Source: an alpha proteobacterium AAP38 (GTDB lineage: Bacteria > Pseudomonadota > Alphaproteobacteria > Azospirillales > Azospirillaceae). Taken from it: DNA of 57,213 nucleotides. The position numbers were made by a program, and so were the translations under genes. The notes below the pieces were generated by a model, which saw only the letters and a program-made list of their open reading frames with translations, did not search any database and was not told the origin of the DNA. Positions within the stretch are counted from its first letter, which is position 1, and each line of letters begins with the position of its first letter. The DNA lies in the NCBI GenBank assembly GCA_001296005.1, contig LJHR01000033.1, forward strand, positions 1 through 57,213, given 5' to 3'. This document shows, one piece after another, positions 48,101 through 56,065 of the stretch.

Positions 48101-48806
48101 CGCCAAACAGCGTATCGTTGCCAGCGTCGCCATAAAGGCGCTCATCGTTGACGCTGCCATTGACGCTATCATTGCCCAGGGTGCCGTAAAGATCACGCAG
48201 ACCGGTGGAGAAGATACCGCTTGGATTGCTGGTAGCGCCCGTCACCAGAAAATTGGCCACCGTCAGTTGGCTGGCCGTCACTCCCTCCAGGAACAGGATG
48301 ATGCTGGTGCCACCGTCATAGTTGACGGTGACGGCGGTGCCTGCCTTGCCCTGGTATGTGGTGGCGCTGATCAGATCCTTGGCCACGGAGAAGCTGGCGA
48401 TGCCACGTTCTCCGCTGATGTTGGTAAGGTCTATGCGATCGCTGGCCACATCAAAATCGGTGATGATTGCCATGCCGCCGGAATAGGGGAAATAGCGCGG
48501 GAAATGGAAAACATCGCTTCCCGTCCCGCCGGAAGCGGTATCGCTGCGCCCGACATAGAGATGGTCGTTGCCCTCACCACCCTGGATATTGTCGCCACTA
48601 CGCACATAACCGATCCCGTCATCGCCGTAGATGACATCATCGCCGGCCTCGCCCTTGATGGTGGCCCCGCCGCCACCGCCGCCGCTCAACGTGTCCTTGC
48701 CATCACCACCAGAGATCTGGTCGCGACCGCCGCCGCCAGTGATGACGTCATTCTCGGCGCCGCCGGTCAGGGTTTCAGCGGCGGACGTACCGTTGATCAG
48801 GGCCAT
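45150..48806 (-). CDS. RTX/Calx-beta protein 3 with 41-residue C-terminal repeats
   Basis: The 1218-aa protein is the largest of the trio and starts at ATG behind AGGAG. RTX runs (GGAENDVITGGGGRDQISGG) alternate with five copies of the DFxxGxDRIDL unit, the later ones ending LTAADFIF or similar (VIDFKQGEDRIDLSPWGI, FRDFTQGEDRIDLRATGI). A Calx-beta-like domain at about 885-985 ends ATGTVVNDD. Residues 995-1186 are the 41-residue repeats, followed by a 32-residue tail. No signal peptide, protease or lipase motif is seen. It lies 16 kb from the other two on the same strand, with unrelated housekeeping and metabolic genes between. Confidence 0.85.
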   Translation of the reverse strand: MALINGTSAAETLTGGAENDVITGGGGRDQISGGDGKDTLSGGGGGGATIKGEAGDDVIYGDDGIGYVRSGDNIQGGEGNDHLYVGRSDTASGGTGSDVFHFPRYFPYSGGMAIITDFDVASDRIDLTNISGERGIASFSVAKDLISATTYQGKAGTAVTVNYDGGTSIILFLEGVTASQLTVANFLVTGATSNPSGIFSTGLRDLYGTLGNDSVNGSVNDERLYGDAGNDTLFGGTGTDTLIGGAGNDVFVHSGDGAVTIQDFEQGSDRIDLREFGVRDFTMLREIMTAAPAGGTVIATRGIFGSDRLLVGTEISKLTAADFIFAPADYGMRLVADQYTSDILAGNGNDTITGGSGSNFILAGAGDDRIIVSSGFDTLVGGSGKDVLVFSDAGYSYGYRGTYFRDFTQGEDRIDLRATGIASLETVKQLGFATIIEGNNQVTEFVIDLPGGGEADLILAIDPTRLTAADFIFEDSGTARTVTATSYGGALYGGLGDDVLRGLGESWLYGDAGNDTLTGDGGDQLVGGSGRDVFRTEMRSGLNNPVKVIDFKQGEDRIDLSPWGIRDFATFSMILADDRLYGRLNFLAQVMDVGIPSARLTAQDFVYAADDGRGQWLTATNSNSSNMFNPVPVVGGSGDDMIRGSRYADWLVGGAGNDTLVATGGEDVLAGGAGSDIFVIVPATNSSTFASIIDFTRGIDKVDLSATSINSFQALLASSNAILQASGNVVRIEFGGGAVDIRTDRSKLTAADFIFASNPTGSLHLTSALSGEMNLFGGAGNDTLEGSQASQLLFGGDGDDSFIPGSTTTAYGNDTIIGGAGLDRVIFNDTSSFWQIATVNNITTASSVRGEKTLITGVEKLVFNDRTIDLSGGTVPTLKLSGGAVREGQSGTAANLAFTATLSAAGTSDVSFSFTVRASTTVDAVIKTVTIPAGSTSVTVLVPVKGDVLVEADQSVLATVTDLSGALFASSNGRYLYATGTVVNDDFQAGFSVEAYRALNGGLGSDAAAMQDYIANGRAAGKVASGFDAEAYAAFNPELYRSFGLNASALLNHFVSTGRTEGRVAEGFDAMAYAALNPDLFGAFGTNRQALVEHFITSGRAEGRATAGFDAEAYAALNPDLFRVFGLNEWALISHYIQFGRAEGRSAIGFSAEAYAAFNSDLYNAFGLDHAALVRHYVDYGRGEGRLAYNGTAQGLVPTAPLDLLGYVPRSDFAYMDA
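45249..45824 (-). repeat. 41-residue protein repeats of RTX protein 3
   Basis: A short degenerate unit (AYRALNGGLGSDAAAMQDYI) and four 41-codon units ending HFVSTGRTEGR, HFITSGRAEGR, HYIQFGRAEGR and HYVDYGRGEGR. The organisation is identical to that of RTX proteins 1 and 2. Confidence 0.9.
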
Positions 48807-49136
48807 GGGTTCTCCTGTTGCGAAGCGATTCTCGACTCTTGGCAGCGACGGCTGCGACGATGACCGCCGGTTGCCTCCGGGGGCCCGATCGTTCAGGCCA
48901 AATTCAGCGTCTCGACGCGAGCAGATGAGAAATTTTCTTTCAAACGACTATTCAGTAACCAACATTTCAACCACAAGATACAGCTATTCCAGGCATGTCT
49001 ATTTGAAATTTAATGCATATCCTCATTTTCATACATACTAATGGAAACGAATCCGTCCGCCGGCGGCGGTCGCCGCCAGAGCGGCTTGGGATCGACCTGA
49101 CCGACGTTATTCGGTCTTCCCAATGCCAAAAAGCAA
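48807..49136 (-). promoter_or_regulatory. AT-rich upstream region of RTX gene 3
   Basis: Bases about 48925-49045 are strikingly AT-rich (TTTGAAATTTAATGCATATC). No gene is visible. The region should hold the promoter of RTX gene 3. The word TTTGAAATTT also occurs upstream of RTX gene 2. Confidence 0.45.
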
Positions 49137-49164
49137 AAGGCCGCCGGGTTGCCCCGGCGGCCTT
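49137..49164 (-). terminator. Intrinsic terminator of rpsA
   Basis: AAGGCCGCCGGG (49137-49148) pairs with CCCCGGCGGCCTT (12 bp, loop TTGC). On the minus strand it is followed by TTTTGCTTTTTGG. It lies about 42 bp after the rpsA stop. Confidence 0.85.
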
Positions 49165-49206
49165 CGCATATTCTCAACCCTGACAGAGGGCTGATCCGGT
49201 TGCGGA

Positions 49207-50901
49207 TCAGTCGTTCTGCTGCTTGCGCTTCAGGGCCGCACCCAGGATGTCGCCCAGAGAGGCGCCCGAGTCGGACGAGCCGAACTCGGCCATCGCGGAC
49301 TTCTCTTCCTCGACTTCCTTGGCCTTGATCGACAGGCCGATCTTGCGGGAACCGCGATCGACCTGGGTGACCTTGGCATCGACCTTTTCGCCAACGGCGA
49401 AGCGGTCGGGGCGCTGCTCGGAACGCTCGCGCGACAGGTCGGACTTGCGGATGAAGCCGGTGAAGCCCTCGCCCACTTCGACCTCGATGCCGCCTTCGGT
49501 GATCTGCGTCACGGTGCAGGTGACGACATCGCCCTTCTTGACGCCAGCGGCAGCCTGCTCGAACGGATCGGAAGCCAGCTGCTTGATGCCGAGCGAGATG
49601 CGTTCCTTCTCAACGTCAACGTCCAGGACCTTGACCTTGACCTGATCGCCCTTCTTGTACTCCTGGATCGCCTGCTCGCCGGGGGTGTTCCAGTCCAGAT
49701 CGGACAGGTGCACCATACCGTCGATGTCGCCCGGCAGACCCACGAACAGACCGAATTCGGTGATGTTCTTGACTTCGCCTTCCAGCTCGGTGCCGCCGGG
49801 GAACTTCTCGACGAAGGCTTCCCAGGGGTTCTGCATGGTCTGCTTCAGACCCAGCGAGATACGGCGCTTCACCGGATCGACGTCCAGGACCATCACTTCC
49901 ACTTCCTGCGAGGTGGAAACGATCTTGCCCGGATGGACGTTCTTCTTGGTCCAGCTCATCTCGGAGACGTGCACCAGACCTTCGATACCGGGCTCCAGCT
50001 CCACAAAGGCGCCGTAGTCGGTGATGTTGGTGACGCGGCCCTTGAACTTGGCCTGCGGCGGGTACTTGGCTTCCACGCCTTCCCACGGATCGGCCTCCAG
50101 CTGCTTCATGCCGAGGCTGATGCGCTGGGTCTCGGAGTTGAAGCGGATGACCTGGACCGTGACGGTCTGGCCGATCTGCAGGGCTTCCGACGGGTGGTTG
50201 ATGCGGCGCCAGGCGATGTCGGTGACGTGCAGCAGGCCGTCAACGCCACCCAGGTCAACGAACGCACCGTAATCGGTGATGTTCTTGACCACGCCCTGCA
50301 GGATCTGACCTTCCTTGAGGGAGGCGACCAGCTCGGAGCGGGCTTCCGCACGGCTTTCTTCCAGCACGGCGCGGCGGGAGACGACGATGTTGCCGCGCGA
50401 GCGGTCCATCTTCAGGATCTGGAACGGCTGCGGCGTGCCCATCAGCGGGGCGATGTCGCGCACCGGACGGATATCGACCTGGCTGCCCGGCAGGAAGGCC
50501 ACGGCGCCATTCAGATCGACGGTGAAGCCACCCTTGACGCGACCGAAGATGATGCCGGTGACGCGGGACTGGTCCGTGAAGGACTTTTCCAGCAGGGTCC
50601 AGGCTTCCTCGCGCTTGGCCTTTTCACGCGACAGGACGGCTTCGCCGTTCTTGTCTTCCATGCGCTCCAGGTAAACTTCGACGGTGTCGCCAACCTTCAG
50701 CTCAATCGGCTGACCGGGAACGGCGAATTCCTTCAGGGCGACGCGGCCCTCGGACTTCAGGCCGACATCGATCAGGACCTGGTCATTGTCGATGCTGAGG
50801 ATGCGGCCCTTGACGACGGTGCCTTCCAGGCTGTCGGAGGAACCGAAGGACTCTTCAAGCAGAGCGGCGAAGCTTTCCTTCGCGGCGGAAACCTGTGCCA
50901 T
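49207..50901 (-). CDS. rpsA: 30S ribosomal protein S1
   Basis: The 564-aa protein delivers mRNA to the ribosome through six OB-fold S1 domains. It starts MAQVSAAKESFAALLEESFG with GGAG upstream. The repeated S1 pattern is clear: GVVKNITDYGAFVDLGGVDG, GRVTNITDYGAFVELEPGIE and GEVKNITEFGLFVGLPGDID, each followed by HVSE/HLSD-type sequence and RISLGxKQ. The length is that of alphaproteobacterial S1. cmk, the usual upstream gene, lies 1.1 kb upstream on the same strand. Confidence 0.97.
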   Translation of the reverse strand: MAQVSAAKESFAALLEESFGSSDSLEGTVVKGRILSIDNDQVLIDVGLKSEGRVALKEFAVPGQPIELKVGDTVEVYLERMEDKNGEAVLSREKAKREEAWTLLEKSFTDQSRVTGIIFGRVKGGFTVDLNGAVAFLPGSQVDIRPVRDIAPLMGTPQPFQILKMDRSRGNIVVSRRAVLEESRAEARSELVASLKEGQILQGVVKNITDYGAFVDLGGVDGLLHVTDIAWRRINHPSEALQIGQTVTVQVIRFNSETQRISLGMKQLEADPWEGVEAKYPPQAKFKGRVTNITDYGAFVELEPGIEGLVHVSEMSWTKKNVHPGKIVSTSQEVEVMVLDVDPVKRRISLGLKQTMQNPWEAFVEKFPGGTELEGEVKNITEFGLFVGLPGDIDGMVHLSDLDWNTPGEQAIQEYKKGDQVKVKVLDVDVEKERISLGIKQLASDPFEQAAAGVKKGDVVTCTVTQITEGGIEVEVGEGFTGFIRKSDLSRERSEQRPDRFAVGEKVDAKVTQVDRGSRKIGLSIKAKEVEEEKSAMAEFGSSDSGASLGDILGAALKRKQQND

Positions 50902-51424
50902 TTGAACTCCAATGGGCAAACTGCTTCGGGTTGAAACCAACGCTGGCGCCGCCCCTCGTGTCCGGCACGCCCGAGCCGGTCGAGAAACCTTGCCACCGCC
51001 GCGCCGGACACCACGCCCGGCGACTTGGTACGCTTTGTCCCGAAGAGACCGGCGCGCCAGACGGGATGTCTGGACGAGAACCGGTTGAAGGCCATGGCGG
51101 CACCGGCGGCAAGCGCCAGCGAGGACGTTTTCTAAGCAAAAACGCGGGCGTCGACGCGCCCCCGGGTTCCCCCGGCGGTCGTCCGCTCGCGTCACGATCC
51201 TTCATGTCCTTCGGGACAGGCGGGTCTTATAGCCGCGATGGGCCATCCCCGCAACCGATAGAGTCAGGTGTGCGCCCGCGTTTCTGCGGCGCACCGCGCA
51301 TGGGTGTTATATTCTGCCGTTGGATGATCGAGCAGCGGTCAGCGTTTTTCTGGTGCGGATGAGGTACCGGAGCAGACTGGATTGTTATGGTAGAGTTTGA
51401 AATTCGAAAAAAGGGCAGGACCAA
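50902..51424 (-). other. Long rpsA leader region
   Basis: This 523-bp gap carries the rpsA promoter candidate at 51226-51254 and a leader of about 320 nt. Stem elements in it are GTGTCCGGC (50958-50966) with GCCGGACAC (51003-51011), and TGTCC-TTCG-GGACA (51205-51218). S1 is known to regulate its own mRNA in E. coli, so a structured leader is plausible. The bases before 51424 include the ribosome-binding site of the divergent small gene. Confidence 0.45.
51226..51254 (-). promoter_or_regulatory. Candidate rpsA promoter
   Basis: On the minus strand TTGCGG (51254-51249) is followed after exactly 17 bp by TATAAG (51231-51226), a fair sigma-70-type match. The downstream gene is rpsA, about 320 nt away. 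Confidence 0.4.
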
Positions 51425-51934
51425 ATGCGTCGCTCATCTTGGGGACATGTTGTAACCTTGTTCGTCATCCTAACCGGCTGGGCCGCCCCCGCCAGTGCGG
51501 AACCTGTAGCTGCGAAGAACGACGCTGTTCGTGATTTTGTGCTCAACGAAGTAAAAAAAGATGGTGAAGATCCAAGCACCACTTACTACGCCGCGGCAAA
51601 AATTCCCGAAACAGATATGACGGTCGTGTATCTCAGCGGAGATGGATATTGTGGATCAGGCGGATGTACGCTCATCATATTGAAAAATGAAGGCGCATCC
51701 TTGAAACTGGTCAATAGCGTTACGGTCTCCTGGCCACCCATTATTGCTTTGAATTCGAAGAGCCATGGAGTGCCCGATCTTGGGGTCGGGATAAAGGGTG
51801 GATTTGCCGCACTGCCTTTCGACGGTCGGCAGTACGCGGAAAATCCGACGGTCCCCCCTGCTCGCAAGTTAAAGGACAGCGCGGGAGCCGTACTCATCAA
51901 GAGCGTCGATGGGGTTCGGCCGGTCGCCGAATGA
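51425..51934 (+). CDS. Small secreted protein of unknown function
   Basis: The 169-aa protein has a signal peptide (HVVTLFVILTGWAAPASAEP). The mature part contains YLSGDGYCGSGGCTLIIL and PDLGVGIKGGFAALPFDGRQ and then AENPTVPPARKL, a pattern I associate with an uncharacterised periplasmic protein family with a Cys-Gly-Ser-Gly-Gly-Cys loop. The two Cys could form a disulfide. Its base composition is lower in GC than its neighbours, and it sits on the opposite strand between cmk and rpsA, so it may be an insertion into a once-contiguous pair. GGGCAGGA precedes the ATG. Confidence 0.75.
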   Translation: MRRSSWGHVVTLFVILTGWAAPASAEPVAAKNDAVRDFVLNEVKKDGEDPSTTYYAAAKIPETDMTVVYLSGDGYCGSGGCTLIILKNEGASLKLVNSVTVSWPPIIALNSKSHGVPDLGVGIKGGFAALPFDGRQYAENPTVPPARKLKDSAGAVLIKSVDGVRPVAE

Positions 51935-52040
51935 CATGTAGCGTTTGATGGCATCTGCGCCAAAGTCAGTCAGCTAAACCGGACCTGACCGCCGGCAACA
52001 GGGTGACTCTGCCACGGGTAAAGCCTTTGGCAGGCCGGTG

Positions 52041-52700
52041 TCACACGGAAAGCCGGCCCCGCACGACCTCCAAGGCCGCATCCAGCACCTGCTGCGGGGT
52101 CATGTCGGAATTGTCGATGATCACGGCATCGGGTGCCGGCACCAGGGGGGCAACGGCGCGTTTGGTGTCGCGGTCGTCACGGGCCTGCATGTCGGAAAGG
52201 ACATCGGCGAAGTCCGGCTTTTCCCCCCGCCCCTGCAATTCCGCAAACCGGCGCTGGGCGCGGACTTCCACACTGGCGGTTACGAACAGCTTAACGGGCG
52301 CATCGGGGCAGATGACGGTACCGATATCGCGCCCATCCAGTACGGCCCCCGGCAGCCCGCCTGGCGGGTTGGCGGCAAAGTCGCGCTGGAAATCCAGCAG
52401 TGCCTGGCGCACGCCCGGCACTGCCGACACGCGCGAGGCGCCGGATGCGGTCGTATCCAGACGCAGGTCGGAATCATGGGTCAGACGGTCGATATCCGCC
52501 GCCGTCAGACCGCGCGCCGTGGCGGTCGCAGCCTCCGCATCGCCCAGATCGATAGAAGCGCGGATCATGGTCAGCGCCACGCCACGGTAGAGCGCGCCCG
52601 TGTCCAGCAGCGCAAAGCCCATGGCCGCCGCCACCTTGCGGGCGAGTGTGCCCTTCCCGGATGCGGCGGGACCATCAATGGCGATGACGGGGCGAGACAT
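52041..52700 (-). CDS. cmk: Cytidylate kinase
   Basis: The 219-aa enzyme phosphorylates CMP and dCMP with ATP. The P-loop GPAASGKGT is at residues 10-18, followed by GFALLDTGALYRGVAL, VLDGRDIGTVICPDAPVKLF and RDDRDTKRAVAPLVPAPDAV, all typical of Cmk. The length is normal. It lies upstream of rpsA on the same strand, separated by the small secreted gene. Confidence 0.95.
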   Translation of the reverse strand: MSRPVIAIDGPAASGKGTLARKVAAAMGFALLDTGALYRGVALTMIRASIDLGDAEAATATARGLTAADIDRLTHDSDLRLDTTASGASRVSAVPGVRQALLDFQRDFAANPPGGLPGAVLDGRDIGTVICPDAPVKLFVTASVEVRAQRRFAELQGRGEKPDFADVLSDMQARDDRDTKRAVAPLVPAPDAVIIDNSDMTPQQVLDAALEVVRGRLSV

Positions 52701-52868
52701 GGGCTGGCTTTCGGTCTGTACGAGGAACGCCGCAGGCTTTGCGCCATGTGCCAGAGGCCGTCAAGTCTGCCATTAAATTGAACATCGATTCAGATTTCAT
52801 TTGGCTTGCCGACAGGCCGCGCATTGCCCATGCTCTTGCCCCAACAGAGAACCAGATTCTGGGGGGAT

Positions 52869-53810
52869 ATGATGCGGCTTTTGGGAAAAATCCTGTTGGG
52901 CCTGCTGCTGCTGATCGTGGCGGGGGTCGGGGGCTTTGCGTTGTGGGCCTGGACCCCCGACCTGTCGCGGGTCGAGGCGGAGGCAAAGTTCGCGCGCGGA
53001 CCCGGTGATTTTGTCGAGGCATCGGGCCTGCGCTTCCATGTGCGGCTGGAGGGGCCGGAAGGAGCACCGGTACTGGTGATGATCCATGGCAACGCCTCCA
53101 TGCTGCAAAGCTGGGACGGCTGGGCGGCCGACCTGTCCAAGGATCACCGCGTCATCCGCTATGATCTGGCTGGCCATGGCCTGACGGGCACGGACCCCGC
53201 CGGCACCTATAGCCCGGAACGCGACGCGGTGCAGTTGAAGGCGCTGCTGGATACGCTGAAGGTGGAGAAGGCAACCTTGATCGGCAATTCGCTGGGCGGG
53301 CAGATTGCCTGGCATTTCGCGGCGGCCAACCCGGACCGGGTGGAGAAGCTGGTGCTGGTCGCCCCGGGCGGCTTCCCCCTTCTGGGTATCGGGTTTGGGC
53401 AGAAGGTCGAGTTGCCGTCCGCCATGAAGGCCCTGCCTTATTCGCTGAAACGCGATGCGGTGCGGGCCACGATCGGACCACTGTATGGCGATCCGGCGCG
53501 GTTCAGCGACCAGATGCTGGACACCTATTATAACTCCTGGCTGTCGCCCGGCGTGCGCGCAGCCCGACTGCAACGCGCCGCCGCCTATATGATCCAGGAC
53601 CCGACGGAAGCCCTGCGGACCATCCAGGCGCCGACGCTGCTGGTCTGGGGTGAGAAGGACTGGCTGGTCGCGTTCGCCACGACGCCGGCCAAGTTCCAGG
53701 CCGCATTGCCCAACAGCACCCTGGTCAGCTTCCCCGGCCTGGGCCACATGCCGCAGGAAGAAGACCCGGCGGCCACAGTGGCGAAGGTCCGCGAATTCCT
53801 GGCACCTTGA
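52869..53810 (+). CDS. Alpha/beta hydrolase with N-terminal membrane anchor
   Basis: The 313-aa protein begins with one hydrophobic helix (LLGKILLGLLLLIVAGVGGF). The hydrolase fold has the oxyanion HGNASMLQSWDGW, nucleophile Ser in LIGNSLGGQIA, acid Asp in LVWGEKDWLVAF and His in FPGLGHMPQEEDP, so a full catalytic triad is present. GGGGGGAT precedes the tandem ATGs at 52869 and 52872. The substrate is unknown. Confidence 0.88.
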   Translation: MMRLLGKILLGLLLLIVAGVGGFALWAWTPDLSRVEAEAKFARGPGDFVEASGLRFHVRLEGPEGAPVLVMIHGNASMLQSWDGWAADLSKDHRVIRYDLAGHGLTGTDPAGTYSPERDAVQLKALLDTLKVEKATLIGNSLGGQIAWHFAAANPDRVEKLVLVAPGGFPLLGIGFGQKVELPSAMKALPYSLKRDAVRATIGPLYGDPARFSDQMLDTYYNSWLSPGVRAARLQRAAAYMIQDPTEALRTIQAPTLLVWGEKDWLVAFATTPAKFQAALPNSTLVSFPGLGHMPQEEDPAATVAKVREFLAP

Positions 53811-53910
53811 TGTGAACTTCCCTCAGACGCCGGTGGCGGCATCCGCCGCCTTGGCTCACGGCGCACGCGCGCCGGGCTGCCGGTCGGGAGATTGGTGATA
53901 AACCGAGCCG

Positions 53911-55683
53911 TCAGGCGCTGCGGCGCTTGGCGGCAAGGTCGATGGGCGGCGGCGGCGTGGGGCGAACCTCGCCCGTCTCGCTGGCCGGCGGGGCCACCGC
54001 CGGGAACCGGGCCAGGAAGCAGGTGCCATTATCGGGCTGGCTGTTTTCCACAATCAGGGTGCCGCCCAGCTTCTGGCTGACCTGGCTATAGGCCAGATAG
54101 AGACCCAGGCCGCTGCCGCCGCGTTCGCGGCCTGTCGTAAAGAAGGGTTCGAACACCCGGTCCAACTGTTCGCGCGGGAGGCCCTTGCCATCATCGCGGA
54201 CCCGCAATTCCACCCAGCCCTGCTCATCGGCGCGCAGGTCCAGCTCAATGCGGCCCGTCTGCCCATCGACAAAGGCGTGGGTGACGGCGTTGACCAGCAG
54301 ATTGGTGACCAGCTGTGCCACCGCATCGGGATAGGTGTCCACCGGTAGGCGGGTGGCGCCCGTCAGCGCAATGGCGTGCGGGGTCTTGCGCGTCTGCGGA
54401 CGCAGCGAAATCACCACCTCTTCCAGATAGCCAGCCAGATCGAAACGGCGGCGGTCCTGGCGCGTGCGGTCCACGGCCACATGCTTGAAGCTTTCGATCA
54501 GCCTTGCCGCGCGCTCCATATTCGATTGCAGGATGCGGGCGGCCAGCGAGGTGGCATCGATATATTCATTCATCTGCTCCCGCCGCAGCGTACCGGTGGC
54601 CAGCGCCTGTTCGATCCCGCGCGTGTCATTAGCCAGACGCGTGGCGGCGGCCAGGGCGGTGCCGACGGGCGTGTTCACCTCGTGTGCGATGCCGGCGACA
54701 AGGCGGCCCAGCGAGGCCATCTTTTCGGCCTGAACCAGATTATCCTGCGTCTGGCAGAGACGGGTAAGTGCCTGTTCGGCCTGATGGCGTGCGTCACGTT
54801 CAGCCTGCATCACGCGGCGCAGGGTGGCCATGACGGTGGCCAGCGCCAGCCCGGCAACCGCCAGAATGGACAGGGCCGCCAGCAGCGTCGCGAAACTGGC
54901 ATGGTAATCCGCCGATGCGAACGGACCCAGGCCCTGCGCCGTCAGCAGGGTCAGGCCCGTAGCCACCAGCAGCGTGTAGAGGGACGTCCCCAGCAGCCCG
55001 AGGCGCAGCCCCGCCGCCAGGATCAGGCAGAACAGCACCAGCCGCCCCGCCTCCCGCAGCCAGAGCGTATCGACCAGCGCCATGGTCCCCAGCACGACCG
55101 CCCCAACCAGCACCAGGCCCAGGGCCGTGCCCCAGCGGCGGCGCAGCAGGGCCGTGGCGCCCGGTGCCGCCATTAGGATCAGCGGCGGCGCCACCAGCAG
55201 CACGCCCATGGCATCACCCACCCACCAGCTGACCCAGGCGCTGGCCAAGCCTTCACCCAGGTCGGCCCCACCGACGAGTGACGACATGATGCCCGCAGAC
55301 GCACTCAACATGGGGGTGATAAGGACCGGAACGCTCAGAAAGGCGATCAGACCGGACGGGCCATCGAACAAGGGCTGCTGTCCCCGCACCTTGTGCAACC
55401 AGACCCAGGCCGCCAGTGCCGGCAGGCAATTGCCGAGGCCGACCGATATGGCGAAGACCGGGTTGGCGAAATTCAGCAGGTTCAGGGCAAAGGCCCCCAT
55501 GAACACACCGGGCAAAAGGCGGGGACCGTAACGCCAGACGGCGGCAAAGGCGATACCAGTGGGCGGCCATATCAGGGTCACCGCCTCCCCCGCGAACGGG
55601 ACCTGCAAACCAGCCCACCCCGTGGCCGCATAGATCAGCGCCACAAACAGGTTCGCCAACAGGAGCCTGAGGCCTTCTGCCAT
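53911..55683 (-). CDS. MASE1-domain sensor histidine kinase
   Basis: The 590-aa protein opens with a MASE1-type membrane sensor region of about eight helices (LLLANLFVALIYAATGWAGL, LIWPPTGIAFAAVWRYG). A coiled segment and the phospho-acceptor box LGRLVAGIAHEVNTPVGTAL follow. The HATPase domain has VTNLLVNAVTHAF, LRVRDDGKGLPREQL and GGSGLGLYLAYSQVSQKLGG. No response regulator is adjacent, so the partner is unknown. I use the ATG at 55683 behind GGGGGAT; the ATG at 55725 would add 14 residues. Confidence 0.87.
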   Translation of the reverse strand: MAEGLRLLLANLFVALIYAATGWAGLQVPFAGEAVTLIWPPTGIAFAAVWRYGPRLLPGVFMGAFALNLLNFANPVFAISVGLGNCLPALAAWVWLHKVRGQQPLFDGPSGLIAFLSVPVLITPMLSASAGIMSSLVGGADLGEGLASAWVSWWVGDAMGVLLVAPPLILMAAPGATALLRRRWGTALGLVLVGAVVLGTMALVDTLWLREAGRLVLFCLILAAGLRLGLLGTSLYTLLVATGLTLLTAQGLGPFASADYHASFATLLAALSILAVAGLALATVMATLRRVMQAERDARHQAEQALTRLCQTQDNLVQAEKMASLGRLVAGIAHEVNTPVGTALAAATRLANDTRGIEQALATGTLRREQMNEYIDATSLAARILQSNMERAARLIESFKHVAVDRTRQDRRRFDLAGYLEEVVISLRPQTRKTPHAIALTGATRLPVDTYPDAVAQLVTNLLVNAVTHAFVDGQTGRIELDLRADEQGWVELRVRDDGKGLPREQLDRVFEPFFTTGRERGGSGLGLYLAYSQVSQKLGGTLIVENSQPDNGTCFLARFPAVAPPASETGEVRPTPPPPIDLAAKRRSA

Positions 55684-55898
55684 CCACCATCCCCCAGACC
55701 ATGTGAGACGCCCATGGTCATTCACTTCGGATTAACTCCAAGTGTAGTAGATTATACGCCGAATGGAAGGATCGCGTGTGCGCCACAGCGTGCTCATTGC
55801 GCCGCACCATGTTGCACAAATGTGACGTGGTCGGCAAATGACGGCAGCAAACAGCATTCATGGCTGGCGGGGCACCGGCTTTCGCGTATTGTCCGCCC

Positions 55899-56014
55899 TG
55901 CCGTGAGGTGCTTTGGGAAACCAAGCGCCCACCGGGATGGAACCCTGGACGTGTCTCGCCGATCCGGGGATGATCATCTACAGCCGGCGTGCCAGGCACA
56001 GCCGGCTTTTCTTT
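55899..56014 (+). ncRNA. Candidate structured RNA or attenuator leader
   Basis: Three elements follow one another on the plus strand. A 10-bp stem with one bulge and a GAAA tetraloop spans 55907-55929. CCGGG-ATGGAA-CCCTGG (one bulge) spans 55932-55948. A terminator hairpin with TTTTCTTTT ends the set at 55982-56014. TATTGT (55887-55892) could be a -10 box. The element is either a small RNA of about 120 nt or a leader whose terminator controls the methyltransferase gene. It matches no RNA family I recognise. Confidence 0.4.
55982..56014 (+). terminator. Intrinsic terminator upstream of the methyltransferase gene
   Basis: AGCCGGC and GCCGGCT enclose GTGC/GCAC with a small bulge, followed directly by TTTTCTTTT. 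It precedes the methyltransferase ATG by about 50 bp, so it ends a transcript from upstream. Confidence 0.75.
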
Positions 56015-56065
56015 TGCCCTTTCTTTGTCATGCATGCGCGCTGGTGTCGTGATATCCTGCGGCGC

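Larger units (their letters stand above)
55726..56065 (+). other. Intergenic region with structured RNA candidate
   Basis: Between the kinase and the methyltransferase there is no confident gene. The first 160 bp are mixed in composition; the second part contains the hairpin series described in the RNA entry and an intrinsic terminator. Confidence 0.5.

Noticed and set aside
49207-51195. Extended N-terminus of ribosomal protein S1 (98 extra codons)
   Set aside because: The conserved start MAQVSAAKESF has GGAG at the right distance; the extension is Arg-rich leader sequence.
55899-56014. 6S RNA or SRP RNA gene
   Set aside because: The conserved SRP loop GGAAGGAAGCAGCC is absent and the fold does not look like the long open helix of 6S RNA; zapA is not adjacent.
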